Assembly: GCA_947501045.1 (NCBI GenBank)
Contig: CANMUI010000013.1
Span: 1 to 49,367, forward strand
Source of the DNA: an uncultured Psychrobacter sp.
GTDB lineage: Bacteria; Pseudomonadota; Gammaproteobacteria; Pseudomonadales; Moraxellaceae
Direction: 5' to 3'
DNA: 49,367 nt
The notes below the pieces were generated by a model, which ran no database searches, was not told the DNA's origin, and worked only from the letters and a program-made list of their open reading frames with translations. Positions 23,854 through 32,948 of the stretch are shown here, in pieces; positions within the stretch are counted from its first letter, which is position 1; each line of letters begins with the position of its first letter. A program made the translations under genes and the position numbers.

Positions 23854-25236
23854 ATGACAAACTCCCTTTCTGTGATTATCCTGGCTGCCGGAAAAGGCAC
23901 ACGTATGCAGTCTGCTAAGCCCAAAGTTCTACAAACATTAGCAGGTAAACCTTTACTTGGACACGTATTAGATACTTGTAATGACTTAACGGTAGCTAAA
24001 ACCATTGTGGTGTACGGTTTTGGCGGCGACCAAGTGCAGTCAGCGATGGATACTCGGTACGCGCATCTGCCCATTACTTGGGTCGCGCAGACTGAACAGT
24101 TAGGAACCGGTCATGCGGTTAAAGTTACCCTCGATGAGCTACCAAAAGAGGGACAAAGTCTTATTTTGTACGGTGATGTGCCGCTAGTAAGTTGCCAGAC
24201 CTTGACTGATCTACAAGCAGCTAACACCGATGGCATGTCGATGCTGACGCTAACGGTAGATAATCCATTTGGCCTTGGCCGTATTAAGCGCGATGCCTTG
24301 GGCAATATTGAAGCGATCGTTGAGCAAAAAGATGCCAGCGCTACCGAACAGAAAATCAAAGAGATCAACAGCGGTATTTATTGCGTTGATAATGCACTAC
24401 TACATAAATACCTGCCTAAGTTGTCAAATGACAATGCTCAAAGTGAATACTATTTGACCGATATCGTCAAAATGGCCGTCGCTGATGGCATCGCTATTGC
24501 CGCGATCGAACCTGAACACACCTTTGAGATTGAAGGCGTCAATAACCGCCAGCAATTAGCTAGTCTTGAGCGAACATGGCAGGGCAAACTTGTCGCTGAT
24601 CTGCAAGAGGCGGGAATACAGTTTGCTGATCCAGCGCGCGTAGATATCCGTGGCACGCTAAGCGCGGGACAAGACGTCTTTGTCGATGTCGGTGTGGTAT
24701 TTGAGGGCGATTGCACTTTAGGTGATAACGTTTATATCGAAGCCGGCTGCGTCATTAAAAATGCAAACATTGGTAATGCTTGCCATATCAAACCTTATTG
24801 CGTAATTGATCGTACCGAAGTGGGTTCAGGCGTTGACATTGGTCCTTTTGCCAATCTGCGTCCTGACACAGTATTGTCTGACAACAGTAAAGTAGGCAAT
24901 TTTGTAGAGATTAAAAAATCAGTTATCGGTCAAGGCAGCAAGGTCAATCATTTAAGCTACGTTGGCGACGCTACTGTCGGTACGGATGCTAATATTGGCG
25001 CAGGCACTATCACTTGCAATTATGATGGGGTGAATAAGTCGCAAACCATTATTAAAGACAAAGCCTTTATTGGCTCAAACTCTAGTTTAGTAGCGCCAGT
25101 TACTATCGGTGAAAGCGCAGTGGTCGCGGCAGGCTCAGTAATTACTGAGAATGTTGAAAATAAAGCGCTAGCTTTGGGCCGCGCCCGTCAAGTACAAAAA
25201 CCTGACTTTGAGCGCCCTACCAAAAAATCAAAATAG
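23854..25236 (+). CDS. glmU: Bifunctional GlmU: GlcN-1-P acetyltransferase / GlcNAc-1-P uridylyltransferase
   Basis: A 460-residue bifunctional enzyme making UDP-GlcNAc for peptidoglycan and LPS. The N-terminal Rossmann-like pyrophosphorylase starts with the signature LAAGKGTRMQSAKPKVL (residues 11-27), with AQTEQLGTGHAV and YGDVPL following. The C-terminal left-handed beta-helix (from about residue 255) contains hexapeptide repeats and the acetyl-transfer segment NHLSYVGDATVGTDANIGAGTITCNYDG. Length is standard (about 455). It is followed 114 bp later by glmS, the preceding pathway step, with a terminator-like hairpin between them. Confidence 0.97.
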   Translation: MTNSLSVIILAAGKGTRMQSAKPKVLQTLAGKPLLGHVLDTCNDLTVAKTIVVYGFGGDQVQSAMDTRYAHLPITWVAQTEQLGTGHAVKVTLDELPKEGQSLILYGDVPLVSCQTLTDLQAANTDGMSMLTLTVDNPFGLGRIKRDALGNIEAIVEQKDASATEQKIKEINSGIYCVDNALLHKYLPKLSNDNAQSEYYLTDIVKMAVADGIAIAAIEPEHTFEIEGVNNRQQLASLERTWQGKLVADLQEAGIQFADPARVDIRGTLSAGQDVFVDVGVVFEGDCTLGDNVYIEAGCVIKNANIGNACHIKPYCVIDRTEVGSGVDIGPFANLRPDTVLSDNSKVGNFVEIKKSVIGQGSKVNHLSYVGDATVGTDANIGAGTITCNYDGVNKSQTIIKDKAFIGSNSSLVAPVTIGESAVVAAGSVITENVENKALALGRARQVQKPDFERPTKKSK

Positions 25237-25256
25237 TTAAACGTGAACCTCTAAGC

Positions 25257-25284
25257 AATACTGCAATCTTTGCAGTGTTGTTTT
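25257..25284 (+). terminator. Terminator-like hairpin between glmU and glmS
   Basis: AATACTGCAA (25257-25266) pairs with TTGCAGTGTT (25270-25279), with one T:G wobble and a 3-nt loop, followed by GTTTT. It starts 21 bases after the glmU stop. The short T-run suggests partial termination. Confidence 0.55.
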
Positions 25285-25350
25285 AATCCTATTTATCATT
25301 AACCCTCTTATTTTTATCCTAGATAATCATACATAATTTAAGGAATAGCT

Positions 25351-27204
25351 ATGTGCGGAATCGTAGGCGCCGTCGCTGAGCGCAATATCTCTAATATCTT
25401 GATCGAAGGCTTAAAACGTTTGGAATACCGGGGCTATGACTCTGCTGGCCTAACCGTTATCCGTAATAATGAGCTGCATCGCGAGCGTCAAGTGGGTAAA
25501 GTGCAGGCTTTGGTAGATGCGGTCGCCAATGATCCGCAGAACTTTTATGGTCATATCGGTATTGCGCATACGCGCTGGGCAACCCATGGCGAACCGGCAC
25601 AGCGTAATGCGCATCCGCACGTCTCAGGTAAAATTGCTGTTGTTCATAACGGTATCGTTGAGAACTATGCTGAGCTCAAAGAAGACCTGCTTGATAAAGG
25701 TTATGAGTTTACTTCGCAAACCGATACTGAGGTTGTCGCTCATTTGATTAATGACGCTTATAAACAAACTTCTGACTTGATGCAAGCCGTGCGTAAAGTC
25801 ACGCCGCTACTGCATGGCGCTTTTGCTCTTGGTATCGTCCATGTGGATAGTCCAGATGAGCTAATCGCTGTCCGTCTAGGCTCGCCGCTCGTCATCGGTG
25901 TCGGTATCGGCGAGAACTTTATCGCCTCCGATCAGTTGGCGCTATTGCCTGTGACTAACCGTTTTATGTATTTAGAAGAAGGCGATATCGCTAAAATTAC
26001 TCGCGACGATATTCAGGTTTATGCTGACGGTAAAGAGGTTAATCGCAAGATTAATGAGATTGATGCCAAACAGCACAACGCTGACAAGGGCGAATTTAAG
26101 CACTATATGCTCAAAGAGATCTACGAGCAGCCAGATGCGGTTGCGCGCACTATCGAGATGGCAGTCGATAACGATAAAAGCTCTAAATCGTACAAGCTAC
26201 GTGATGACTTCTTGCAGCGTCATGAGACTCAGTTATCTGGTGTGCGCCACGTCCAAATTTTGGCTTGTGGTACCAGTTATCATGCTGGTATGGTTGCCAA
26301 ATACTGGTTCGAAAACTTAACGCGCTTACCTTGCTCGGTCGAGATTGCCAGTGAGTTTCGCTACCGCAATCCAGTAGTCGTTGATGACTCGCTAGTGATT
26401 TGTATTTCACAATCTGGCGAAACTGCTGATACTTTATCGGCGCTGCGTGAGATCCAAAAGCATGAACCAGCAGGTTTAGTCAGCTTAGCTTTATGTAACG
26501 TACCGACCTCTTCATTGGTACGCGAAACCGATATCTTTTTACCAACCCTGGCCGGCCCTGAGATCGGAGTGGCCTCTACCAAAGCTTTCACTACTCAGCT
26601 AGCCGCACTTATGCTACTCCTACTAAAAGTCGGCGCGGTGCAGCAGCGTATGGAAGATGGGCAGTTGACGTCTTTATTAGAAGATCTGCATAAACTACAA
26701 GGCCAGCTGCATGCTAGCCTCAAGCTAGATGGGCCTATCCAAGCGATGAGTGAAAGCTTTGAAGATAAGAAAAGCTGTCTGTTCTTAGGTCGCGGCTTAC
26801 AGTTCCCAATCGCTTTAGAAGGCGCGCTTAAGCTCAAAGAGATCTCATACATTCATGCCGAAGGCTATGCGGCAGGTGAGCTGAAACACGGGCCACTTGC
26901 GCTAGTCGATAAAGACATGCCTATCGTAGTGCTAGCACCAAAAGATAGTATGTTTGATAAGCTCAAAGCCAATATGCAAGAGGTGCACGCGCGTCACGGT
27001 GAGCTGTTTGTGTTTGCTAGTGAAGCCAGCCAAATGGTAGCGGAGGATCGCTTACATGTGGTCTATGTACCGGATGTCTGCGAGATACTAGCACCCATCG
27101 TTTATAGTGTGCCCATCCAATTGTTGTCATATCACGTAGCGGTTATGCGCGGTACGGACGTCGATCAGCCGCGTAATTTGGCTAAGAGTGTTACGGTTGA
27201 ATAG
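25351..27204 (+). CDS. glmS: Glutamine-fructose-6-phosphate aminotransferase (isomerizing)
   Basis: This 617-residue enzyme makes glucosamine-6-phosphate from fructose-6-phosphate and glutamine, the entry to UDP-GlcNAc. The N-terminal class II glutaminase domain begins MCGIVGAV with nucleophile Cys2, then RLEYRGYDSAG, HTRWATHGEP, NAHPH and VVHNGIVENY. Two SIS domains follow, with LACGTSYHAGMVAKYW, ISQSGETADTL, EIGVASTKAFTTQLA and the C-terminal AEGYAAGELKHGPLAL and PRNLAKSVTVE end. Length 608-617 is typical. AAGGA lies seven bases before the ATG. No glmS ribozyme structure is expected in this phylum and none was seen. A strong terminator follows. Confidence 0.97.
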   Translation: MCGIVGAVAERNISNILIEGLKRLEYRGYDSAGLTVIRNNELHRERQVGKVQALVDAVANDPQNFYGHIGIAHTRWATHGEPAQRNAHPHVSGKIAVVHNGIVENYAELKEDLLDKGYEFTSQTDTEVVAHLINDAYKQTSDLMQAVRKVTPLLHGAFALGIVHVDSPDELIAVRLGSPLVIGVGIGENFIASDQLALLPVTNRFMYLEEGDIAKITRDDIQVYADGKEVNRKINEIDAKQHNADKGEFKHYMLKEIYEQPDAVARTIEMAVDNDKSSKSYKLRDDFLQRHETQLSGVRHVQILACGTSYHAGMVAKYWFENLTRLPCSVEIASEFRYRNPVVVDDSLVICISQSGETADTLSALREIQKHEPAGLVSLALCNVPTSSLVRETDIFLPTLAGPEIGVASTKAFTTQLAALMLLLLKVGAVQQRMEDGQLTSLLEDLHKLQGQLHASLKLDGPIQAMSESFEDKKSCLFLGRGLQFPIALEGALKLKEISYIHAEGYAAGELKHGPLALVDKDMPIVVLAPKDSMFDKLKANMQEVHARHGELFVFASEASQMVAEDRLHVVYVPDVCEILAPIVYSVPIQLLSYHVAVMRGTDVDQPRNLAKSVTVE

Positions 27205-27256
27205 GTTTTTAATTTTTAGTTAAGTAACTATTATTAAGTAATTACTTATTATCTTA

Positions 27257-27304
27257 AATCCTTCGCCATCTAGTATTAACTAGATGGTGGAGGATTTTTT
27301 TTGG
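27257..27304 (+). terminator. Strong Rho-independent terminator of glmS
   Basis: AATCCT (27257-27262) pairs with AGGATT (27291-27296), and inside it CCATCTAGT (27266-27274) pairs with ACTAGATGG (27279-27287). A run of eight T follows. It lies 53 bases after the glmS stop. Confidence 0.92.
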
Positions 27305-27457
27305 GTAGGGAAAATAGAAAGGGTTTAATAATCTGAGACTATCCCAGTATATTGCTCTATTAAGATGATAAGAATATCTAAGATGACTAAAATAATAGCT
27401 TTCTAAGTTTATTTAATTTAATGTCTATCATGATTATAAGTAACTATTAAAAACAAA

Positions 27458-28201
27458 TCATTCAAAATACCATTGATGGGCGTTTTTGTAGAGAATTTTA
27501 TCAGTAGCTTGTTCATCAAATAGGTGCTGTATTAGTTTGATGTCTAAAACATCAAAAGGTCTTTTTGCTCTTGTAGAGGGTAAATCTGTTCCGAACATAA
27601 GAGCATTAGGATTAACGTCATTAATTGCTTTCAAAGCGTTTTCTACGTTCAATTCTACACGACCAAAGCCAGTAGCCTTGACTCGAATGCCTTTATCAAC
27701 AAGTTTTAATAAATGTGGCAGCCCTTCTTCAGATAACCCGAGATGATCAACGGATATAGCAGGTAAGCTTCCAATAGTTGATGAAATTTCGGCTAGTTCT
27801 TTTGCATCTATATAAAGCTCACTATGCCATTCAACTAGATCATGAACTCTTCTAGCAAAGTAAGCTAATTTTGATAAACCCTCTGACCCTCCTCGTTTGA
27901 TATTAAAGCGTAATGCTTTTACTCCATTTTCATTAAGTTTTATAATCTCCTCATCTGTAACCGTAAATGGTAATTGTGTTACGCCGCAATAGGTTGAGCC
28001 CATTTTGCTAAGTGCTTTTAATAGATACCCTTGATCAAATCCTTGAAAAGACCCCGATACAATTGCTCCACCCAAAATATTTAAATTAACAGTTTCATTT
28101 TGATAGTCTTCTACAACATAATTTGATGGTAAGTATCCCTGATTCTCAATGACTGGAAAATCAAAATCGATAATATGAAAGTGTGAATCAAAAATTCTCA
28201 T
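27458..28201 (-). CDS. Amidohydrolase-2 family TIM-barrel hydrolase
   Basis: A 247-residue protein of the amidohydrolase_2 (COG3618-type) metal-dependent hydrolases. It starts with MRIFDSHFHI, the first-strand HxH metal pair. VDHLG (about residue 150) supplies a histidine, and MFGTDLPSTRA (about 203-212) the catalytic aspartate. These enzymes hydrolyse or decarboxylate lactones and aromatic acids, and the substrate here is unknown. The gene is AT-rich relative to neighbouring housekeeping genes and stands alone between a terminator and a 317-bp gene-free stretch, suggesting an acquired gene. The ribosome site (GGAG about 12 bases upstream) is weak. Confidence 0.85.
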   Translation of the reverse strand: MRIFDSHFHIIDFDFPVIENQGYLPSNYVVEDYQNETVNLNILGGAIVSGSFQGFDQGYLLKALSKMGSTYCGVTQLPFTVTDEEIIKLNENGVKALRFNIKRGGSEGLSKLAYFARRVHDLVEWHSELYIDAKELAEISSTIGSLPAISVDHLGLSEEGLPHLLKLVDKGIRVKATGFGRVELNVENALKAINDVNPNALMFGTDLPSTRAKRPFDVLDIKLIQHLFDEQATDKILYKNAHQWYFE

Positions 28202-28518
28202 TTTAATAGCTTACTCCAGATTCGGCTTGAATAAATTTAGACTACTCAAAACAGACTATTATTATAAAACCATTTATATTAGAAAACTAAGCCAGTTATA
28301 TTTATAAGAACCTATCAGAAAGACAGCAAATATAGCAGAGCAATAAATACTTATTTAATATCGCTATAGTATTAGTAAAAAAGCGTACAGGATGATGCTT
28401 GTATAGGAAATCGCATCTATTCCTACAAGATAGTTTAGATTAAATAGCATGTGAGCAAGTTTTTGAATCCGTAATAACCACTCATATAAATATAAACATG
28501 ATAAAAAAGGATAGTAAA
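28202..28518. other. 317-bp AT-rich divergent gap
   Basis: Between the divergent amidohydrolase and thioesterase genes. No frame with a ribosome site and no strong hairpin was found. Promoters for both genes are presumably here but none is clear enough to call. Confidence 0.6.
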
Positions 28519-29061
28519 ATGGATGATGTAAAAATAGACGCTACCGATGTGACAGCCACTTGGGAAGCTGACGAGTTGCAAGTACGGGCTACGTTAGGTT
28601 CTGCAGGAGTAATAACACCTGATAAAATGGTCAGTATCAATGGTAAAGCATTTTTTGATGCTATGTTTGCTGGTCACTTACCTTCACCACCAATAGGAGA
28701 GACGCTTGATTTTATTCCTATTCAGATAAAGGATGGTAGTGCCATCTTTCAAGGTCGACCTAGTCAACAACATTACAATCCACTAGGCAGCGTACATGGC
28801 GGTTGGTTCTGTGCCATTCTTGATTCTGCTGTTGCCTGCGCTATTCACTCAACCTTACCTACTGGCAAAGGCTATACCACACTTGAGATCAAGGTAAATA
28901 TGATTCGTGCCTTGACTAAAGATATCCCGTTAGTACGTGCTGAAGCCAACACTATCCACGTCGGTCGACAGACAGCGACTGCTGAAGGTCGCATTGTAGG
29001 GCCTGATGGCAAACTCTATGCTCATGCCACGACCACTTGTTTAGTATTTGAAATGAAGTAG
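28519..29061 (+). CDS. PaaI-family hotdog thioesterase
   Basis: A 180-residue single-hotdog-fold acyl-CoA thioesterase. The family core is HYNPLGSVHGGWFCAILDSAVACAIHSTLPTGKGYTTLEIKVN (middle of the protein), with the HGG turn, the catalytic Asp of ILDSAVA and the later VRAEANTIHVGRQTATAEGRI. Such enzymes hydrolyse phenylacetyl-CoA or other acyl/aryl-CoA thioesters, and the substrate here is unknown. The ATG at 28519 is preferred because AAAAAAGGAT precedes it. An upstream in-frame ATG at 28498 has no ribosome site. The stop is 10 bp before truC, so the two are probably one transcription unit. Confidence 0.88.
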   Translation: MDDVKIDATDVTATWEADELQVRATLGSAGVITPDKMVSINGKAFFDAMFAGHLPSPPIGETLDFIPIQIKDGSAIFQGRPSQQHYNPLGSVHGGWFCAILDSAVACAIHSTLPTGKGYTTLEIKVNMIRALTKDIPLVRAEANTIHVGRQTATAEGRIVGPDGKLYAHATTTCLVFEMK

Positions 29062-29071
29062 TGAAACTATA

Positions 29072-29884
29072 ATGACAGCTCCTTCTAAAAGCATAAGCTT
29101 AGAGCACATGGATATCGAAAGCATCGAAAGCGGCAGCACCGATCAAATAGAAATCATCTATGAAGATGAGTTTTTGGTAGCGATAAATAAAGAGGCGGGT
29201 TTACTCGTGCATCGCAGTTGGCTGGATAAAGGCGAGACACGCTTTGCCCTACAGCTCACTCGTGATGCAGTAGGCTGCCATGTGTTTCCGATGCATCGGT
29301 TAGATAGACCGACATCGGGCGTGTTGCTCTTTGCCAAAAGCTCTGCTGTGGCGCGCAGCCTGACCGAGGCTTTTACTGAGCACAAGGTGACTAAGCAGTA
29401 TTTAGCCGTGGTACGCGGTTATATGCCAGAGCAGGGCATCGTTGATCATGCACTCAGCTTTAAGCCCGATGCCATTGCTGATAAGTTTGCGGACTTGGAC
29501 AAGCCCGCGCAAGAAGCAGTCACCCATTGGCAATCTTTGGCACAAATCGAATTGCCCTTTGCCGTATCAAAAAAGCATGATACCACGCGCTATAGTCTCG
29601 TGCGCTTAACCCCTGAGACGGGACGTAAGCATCAGCTGCGTCGGCACATGAGACACATCTTTCATCATATAGTAGGTGATACCAGTCACGGCGACGGACG
29701 GCATAATCGATTTTTTCGGAGTCAATATAGCTGCGAGCGTATGCTACTGCATGCGCAGAGTTTAGCGCTTAGTCATCCGGTTACTGGTAAACCCTTACTT
29801 TTAGAAGCAGGGTTGGATGAGCAATGGATGAATGTATTAGAGGCGTTTGATTGGGTGGAGAGTGCTGAGGTTTCAAGTCTCTAG
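29072..29884 (+). CDS. truC: tRNA pseudouridine(65) synthase TruC
   Basis: A 270-residue RluA-family pseudouridine synthase that isomerises U65 in tRNA. The catalytic aspartate is in HRLDRPTSGVLLFAKSS, a family hallmark. The TruC subtype is indicated by NKEAGLLVHRSWLDKGE, ADKFADLDKPAQEAVTHW, RYSLVRLTPETGRKHQLRRHMRHIFHHIVGDTSHGDGRHN and the C-terminal AGLDEQWMNVL. About 20 extra polar residues sit at the N-terminus. The last codons form one arm of a hairpin that spans the stop codon. Co-directional and 10 bp behind the thioesterase. Confidence 0.93.
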   Translation: MTAPSKSISLEHMDIESIESGSTDQIEIIYEDEFLVAINKEAGLLVHRSWLDKGETRFALQLTRDAVGCHVFPMHRLDRPTSGVLLFAKSSAVARSLTEAFTEHKVTKQYLAVVRGYMPEQGIVDHALSFKPDAIADKFADLDKPAQEAVTHWQSLAQIELPFAVSKKHDTTRYSLVRLTPETGRKHQLRRHMRHIFHHIVGDTSHGDGRHNRFFRSQYSCERMLLHAQSLALSHPVTGKPLLLEAGLDEQWMNVLEAFDWVESAEVSSL

Positions 29885-29898
29885 TGAGGACTTGAAAC
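29870..29898 (+). terminator. Hairpin spanning the truC stop codon
   Basis: GTTTCAAGTC (29870-29879) and GACTTGAAAC (29889-29898) form a perfect 10-bp stem with a 9-nt loop that contains the TAG stop. Only TTTGGTTAT follows, so termination would be weak. Confidence 0.55.
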
Positions 29899-30043
29899 TT
29901 TGGTTATAGTCTATTATTGTTAGCGCTATAATTCATTTGATAGTTATAGAATATTTACTGTACACATTATATTCGTGGTCAGTTCGTTATACAGGAGTCG
30001 AGCTGTTGACGATATAACTTAAAATAAAAGGGCAAATAAATTA

Positions 30044-30487
30044 ATGTCTATTATACAAAAGAAACTTGCTCAAGCAGAAAATTTTTGCAAAAAAAATGAG
30101 CCAGAGCTAGCTATAAATATTTTAAACGAAGTGATTTTTGATAGTCTTTCAACAGACGATGAGATAGCTGAGGCTTTGACTTTGAAAGGAGTAACTGTAG
30201 ATATTGCTCCATATCTTGCAGAAGATCAACAAAACTACTCTCCATTGATTTACTTCCAAAAGGCTTTGGAATATGACCCTAACAATATATATATTCTATT
30301 CAACATACTTAATTCATTTTCTTTCGTAGATATGATGCAAGAATATACTCAAAAAAATAAAAGTGCTTTTGTAAGTGCTTATAACGTTTTGAAAAATGAC
30401 TTATATGATACTTTAGATGAAAAATTGAAGAATGATTTGCATAGATTCTCCTCTAAATATAATGAATTTCTGAATGAGGGCTTTTGA
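30044..30487 (+). CDS. TPR-like hypothetical protein
   Basis: A 147-residue, AT-rich, all-helical protein. The N-terminal KKLAQAENFCKKNEPELAINILNEVI and the middle YFQKALEYDPNNIYILFNIL look like two tetratricopeptide repeats, a scaffold for protein-protein contact. No signal peptide, membrane helix or catalytic motif is seen. It lies alone between truC and a HigBA toxin-antitoxin pair on the opposite strand. The ribosome site is poor (AAAAGGG about 13 bases upstream). Small TPR proteins in such settings are sometimes immunity or adaptor proteins, but nothing here proves that. Confidence 0.6.
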   Translation: MSIIQKKLAQAENFCKKNEPELAINILNEVIFDSLSTDDEIAEALTLKGVTVDIAPYLAEDQQNYSPLIYFQKALEYDPNNIYILFNILNSFSFVDMMQEYTQKNKSAFVSAYNVLKNDLYDTLDEKLKNDLHRFSSKYNEFLNEGF

Positions 30488-30658
30488 GGTATACCCGAGT
30501 TACTTAGACTTTGAAAACAAGCGTTCATTAGCATTGTCGCTAACTACTTTCTTTTTACTAGACGTTTATGTTTTACGGGCGCAATAAAACAAGAATATAC
30601 CAATGATGAGTTAAAAATATAATCATCCTTTAAAATTAAGAGTTACTACCTAAGCAAT

Positions 30659-30961
30659 TTAAACCTTAAACCCTATATGCTTTCCTGTCGGCAGCTCAAC
30701 ATCGATACGCAGCTTACCACCCATTCCTTCAACGTATTTTTTCATTGTCGAAATCTTCAGATCACTACCCCGATTTTCTATTGCTGAGAGCGACGGTTGT
30801 TTAATGCCAAGGGTTTCGGCAAGCTCTTTTTGCGAAATATTCAATTCTTCACGAATACGGTAAAGCTGACTCTCTAAAAGTAGACTATCAGCCATTTCTT
30901 GAATGCGAGCTTGGCTTTCTGGAGAGCGATTAGCTAATAATTCTTGCAGAGTTTTAGTCAT
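30659..30961 (-). CDS. higA: HigA-type antitoxin, XRE-family HTH
   Basis: A 100-residue antitoxin with a Xre helix-turn-helix at about residues 36-70 (LYRIREELNISQKELAETLGIKQPSLSAIENR). It is translated from the same transcript as the upstream toxin, with an 8-bp overlap (30954-30961). In HigBA systems the toxin gene comes first, as here, and the antitoxin binds the toxin and represses the promoter. The C-terminal half (KKYVEGMGGKLRIDVELP) matches that family. The gene name is a family-level label. Confidence 0.88.
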   Translation of the reverse strand: MTKTLQELLANRSPESQARIQEMADSLLLESQLYRIREELNISQKELAETLGIKQPSLSAIENRGSDLKISTMKKYVEGMGGKLRIDVELPTGKHIGFKV

Positions 30962-31310
30962 TAGATGATTCTCCTAATGTTGCGAGATGAAGCTCATACT
31001 GCTCGTCTGCAAGCGCAAGCATCTCTTTATAAAATCGCTTTTTACCGCCTTTATGACCTATACAAAGTACGATAGCCTGACGTAATGGATCAAATGCAAA
31101 AAAAGCTCGGAGTGGTTTGCCTCGATACTGAACCCGTAGTTCTTTCATATTAGTAAATTTTGAGTCATACACAGTATCAACTAAAGGACGACCTAGACTC
31201 GGTCCTTGTTGCTCTAGAACCACTAAAGCTGCTAGCACTTTTTCTTGCATGGCGTCTTCTTGCTGTTCCAGCCATTCGTTAAACAGCTCTGTTGTGATGA
31301 CAATCCACAT
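30954..31310 (-). CDS. higB: HigB/RelE-superfamily toxin (Gp49-like, DUF891)
   Basis: A 118-residue toxin of the phage-derived Gp49-like/HigB (DUF891) branch of the RelE superfamily, which cleaves mRNA on the ribosome. Core features are the helical N-terminus (EWLEQQEDAMQEKVLAALVVLEQQGPSLGRPLVDTV), then KFTNMKELRVQYRGKPLRAFFAFDPLRQAIVLCIGHKGGKKRFYKEML, with the basic KGGKKRFY strand typical of active toxins. It appears intact. A TATAAT and the palindrome CTATATAG lie just upstream. Mobile TA pairs like this are common in accessory stretches. Confidence 0.9.
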   Translation of the reverse strand: MWIVITTELFNEWLEQQEDAMQEKVLAALVVLEQQGPSLGRPLVDTVYDSKFTNMKELRVQYRGKPLRAFFAFDPLRQAIVLCIGHKGGKKRFYKEMLALADEQYELHLATLGESSND

Positions 31311-31328
31311 ATTACAACCGCAACATAG

Positions 31329-31348
31329 ATTATAGTCTATATAGTATA
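31329..31348 (-). promoter_or_regulatory. Promoter and operator candidate of the higBA operon
   Basis: Minus-strand TATAAT (complement of 31329-31334) lies 19 bp before the higB ATG. The self-complementary CTATATAG at 31337-31344, between two TATAGT copies, is a plausible HigA autoregulatory site. The -35 is unclear. Confidence 0.45.
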
Positions 31349-31397
31349 GTTATCTAAGCTATTTTTCAAATAGCAATTTAAAACGCCTAGTTGCTTT

Positions 31398-32231
31398 TTA
31401 AACCAACCCCTTATAGAGAAAATAAAGCCCCACCACAAACAACAATACCGAAAAACACTTTTTCAAAATCTCTGGCGATAAGATATGCGCGACTTTTGCG
31501 CCTACTTTGGCGGTGAAAAAGCTCATGATACTAATACCTAAGAACGCATAAACATGCACAAAGCCAATGGTATTAGGCACATCGACTTGCTGCTGCATCC
31601 CGAAGAACATGAAGCCTAACGCGCCAGCAATAGCAATTGGCAGACCACAGGCTGCTGAAGTGCCCACCGCTTTTTGCATGACGACATTATAGCGAGTGAG
31701 ATAAGGCACGGTTAAGCTGCCACCACCAATACCGAAGATGGCAGAAGCGATACCGATGACTCCGCCTGCCGCCAGCTGCTTGGGCTTGGACGGCAGCTCA
31801 GTCTGAGCGTATTCAAGACCATTGATATTATCCGTATGATTCGCGACCTTCTTTTTAACCCCAAAAAACATCTTATAAGCGACCCAAAGCAAAAACACCC
31901 CAACGATCAGCTGCAAGTACAACCCTGAGAGTTGCCCTGCTATCCCTGCTCCGAAGAAACAGCCTAGCGCGAGGCCTGGCGCTAGGTTTTTGAACACCGG
32001 CCACATCACCGCGCCTTTTTTATTATGCGCCATGAGCGAGCTGATAGAGGTGACGATAATGGTCGCAAGAGACGTCCCTAAGGCCAGATGCATGATATTG
32101 TCAGGACTGTAGTTCATTTGCGTAAAGACAATAAATAATAGCGGTACGATAATGGTGCCACCGCCCACGCCAAACAGCCCTGCCGCAAATCCTGCTAGAG
32201 CGCCAATGATTAAAAAAGTGATTAATTCCAC
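31398..32231 (-). CDS. TSUP-family (TauE/SafE) membrane transporter
   Basis: A 277-residue inner-membrane protein of the TSUP (TauE/SafE, DUF81) family with about eight helices arranged as two repeats. Each repeat carries the glycine-rich signature: GALAGFAAGLFGVGGGTIIVPLLF (residues 11-33) and GVIGIASAIFGIGGGSLTVPYL (mid-protein). The family exports or imports sulfite, sulfonates or other sulfur and carboxylate anions. It sits 83 bp downstream of the flavin reductase and behind mesXD, which makes a sulfur-linked role attractive but unproven. The substrate is unknown. Confidence 0.9.
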   Translation of the reverse strand: MELITFLIIGALAGFAAGLFGVGGGTIIVPLLFIVFTQMNYSPDNIMHLALGTSLATIIVTSISSLMAHNKKGAVMWPVFKNLAPGLALGCFFGAGIAGQLSGLYLQLIVGVFLLWVAYKMFFGVKKKVANHTDNINGLEYAQTELPSKPKQLAAGGVIGIASAIFGIGGGSLTVPYLTRYNVVMQKAVGTSAACGLPIAIAGALGFMFFGMQQQVDVPNTIGFVHVYAFLGISIMSFFTAKVGAKVAHILSPEILKKCFSVLLFVVGLYFLYKGLV

Positions 32232-32314
32232 AGGATCGTTACTTCTTAGTTAAATAATGAGTTTGATGGTTAGGCTAATGGTTATTTTAATCGGGCGACA
32301 GTTAGATAGCCAGC

Positions 32315-32830
32315 TTAAGCGACTTGTACTTGACCAACGTAATGGTAAGAGCGGTTAAAGTAAACCAAGCTTTCATTGACCTCGACTTGTGGTTCGGCGT
32401 GCCCAATAGCGACCACCCGACACATAAAAACACTATGGGTGCCCACTTGTTGGATATCCTCAATGACGCAATCGAAACTGACTAGCGCATCTTGTAAAAT
32501 AGGTGCACCTGTTGCTAGCTGAGTCCAAGAACCATATTTAAATCGTTCTTCTGCGCTCAATTTGGAGGCAAAAGCATTGGATATGGCTTCATGCTGCGCG
32601 CCTAACACATTAACACTCAATATTTTATTGTCAATAAAATGAGCATGTGAGCGCGCTGCCTGATTCATACACACCAACAAAGTTGGTGGGGTATCAGTGA
32701 CACTACATACCGCAGATGCGGTAAATCCATGAGCACCAGAGGCACCATTGGTAGTGATTACATTGACCGCCGCCGTGAGCAACGACATGGCATTTCTAAA
32801 ATCGGTGACTTCAATCATATTCTCAACCAT
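32315..32830 (-). CDS. Flavin reductase-like protein (HpaC/RutF family)
   Basis: A 171-residue FMN-binding split-barrel protein of the flavin reductase-like family. FRNAMSLLTAAVNVITTNGASGAHGFTASAVCSVTDTPPTLLVCMNQ is the family N-terminal signature, with the middle KILSVNVLGAQHEAISNAFASKLSAEERF and C-terminal HSVFMCRVVAIGHAE...LVYFNRSYH. HpaC-type enzymes reduce FMN or FAD with NADH to feed a partner oxygenase. The ATG at 32830 is chosen for its AGGATT ribosome site. A longer frame to 32881 is not needed. It lies 198 bp downstream of mesD and could supply reduced flavin to MesX/MesD, which is inference. Confidence 0.87.
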   Translation of the reverse strand: MVENMIEVTDFRNAMSLLTAAVNVITTNGASGAHGFTASAVCSVTDTPPTLLVCMNQAARSHAHFIDNKILSVNVLGAQHEAISNAFASKLSAEERFKYGSWTQLATGAPILQDALVSFDCVIEDIQQVGTHSVFMCRVVAIGHAEPQVEVNESLVYFNRSYHYVGQVQVA

Positions 32831-32948
32831 TGCTGGAATCCTAAATTTTAACGCTTTAAGTGCCTTGATAAATGAAGGCACTCACAAGATTAAACAAGCG
32901 GTTATAGGCTAAGAGTTCATTCGGCTTCTATATATTACAACTTTGCAA

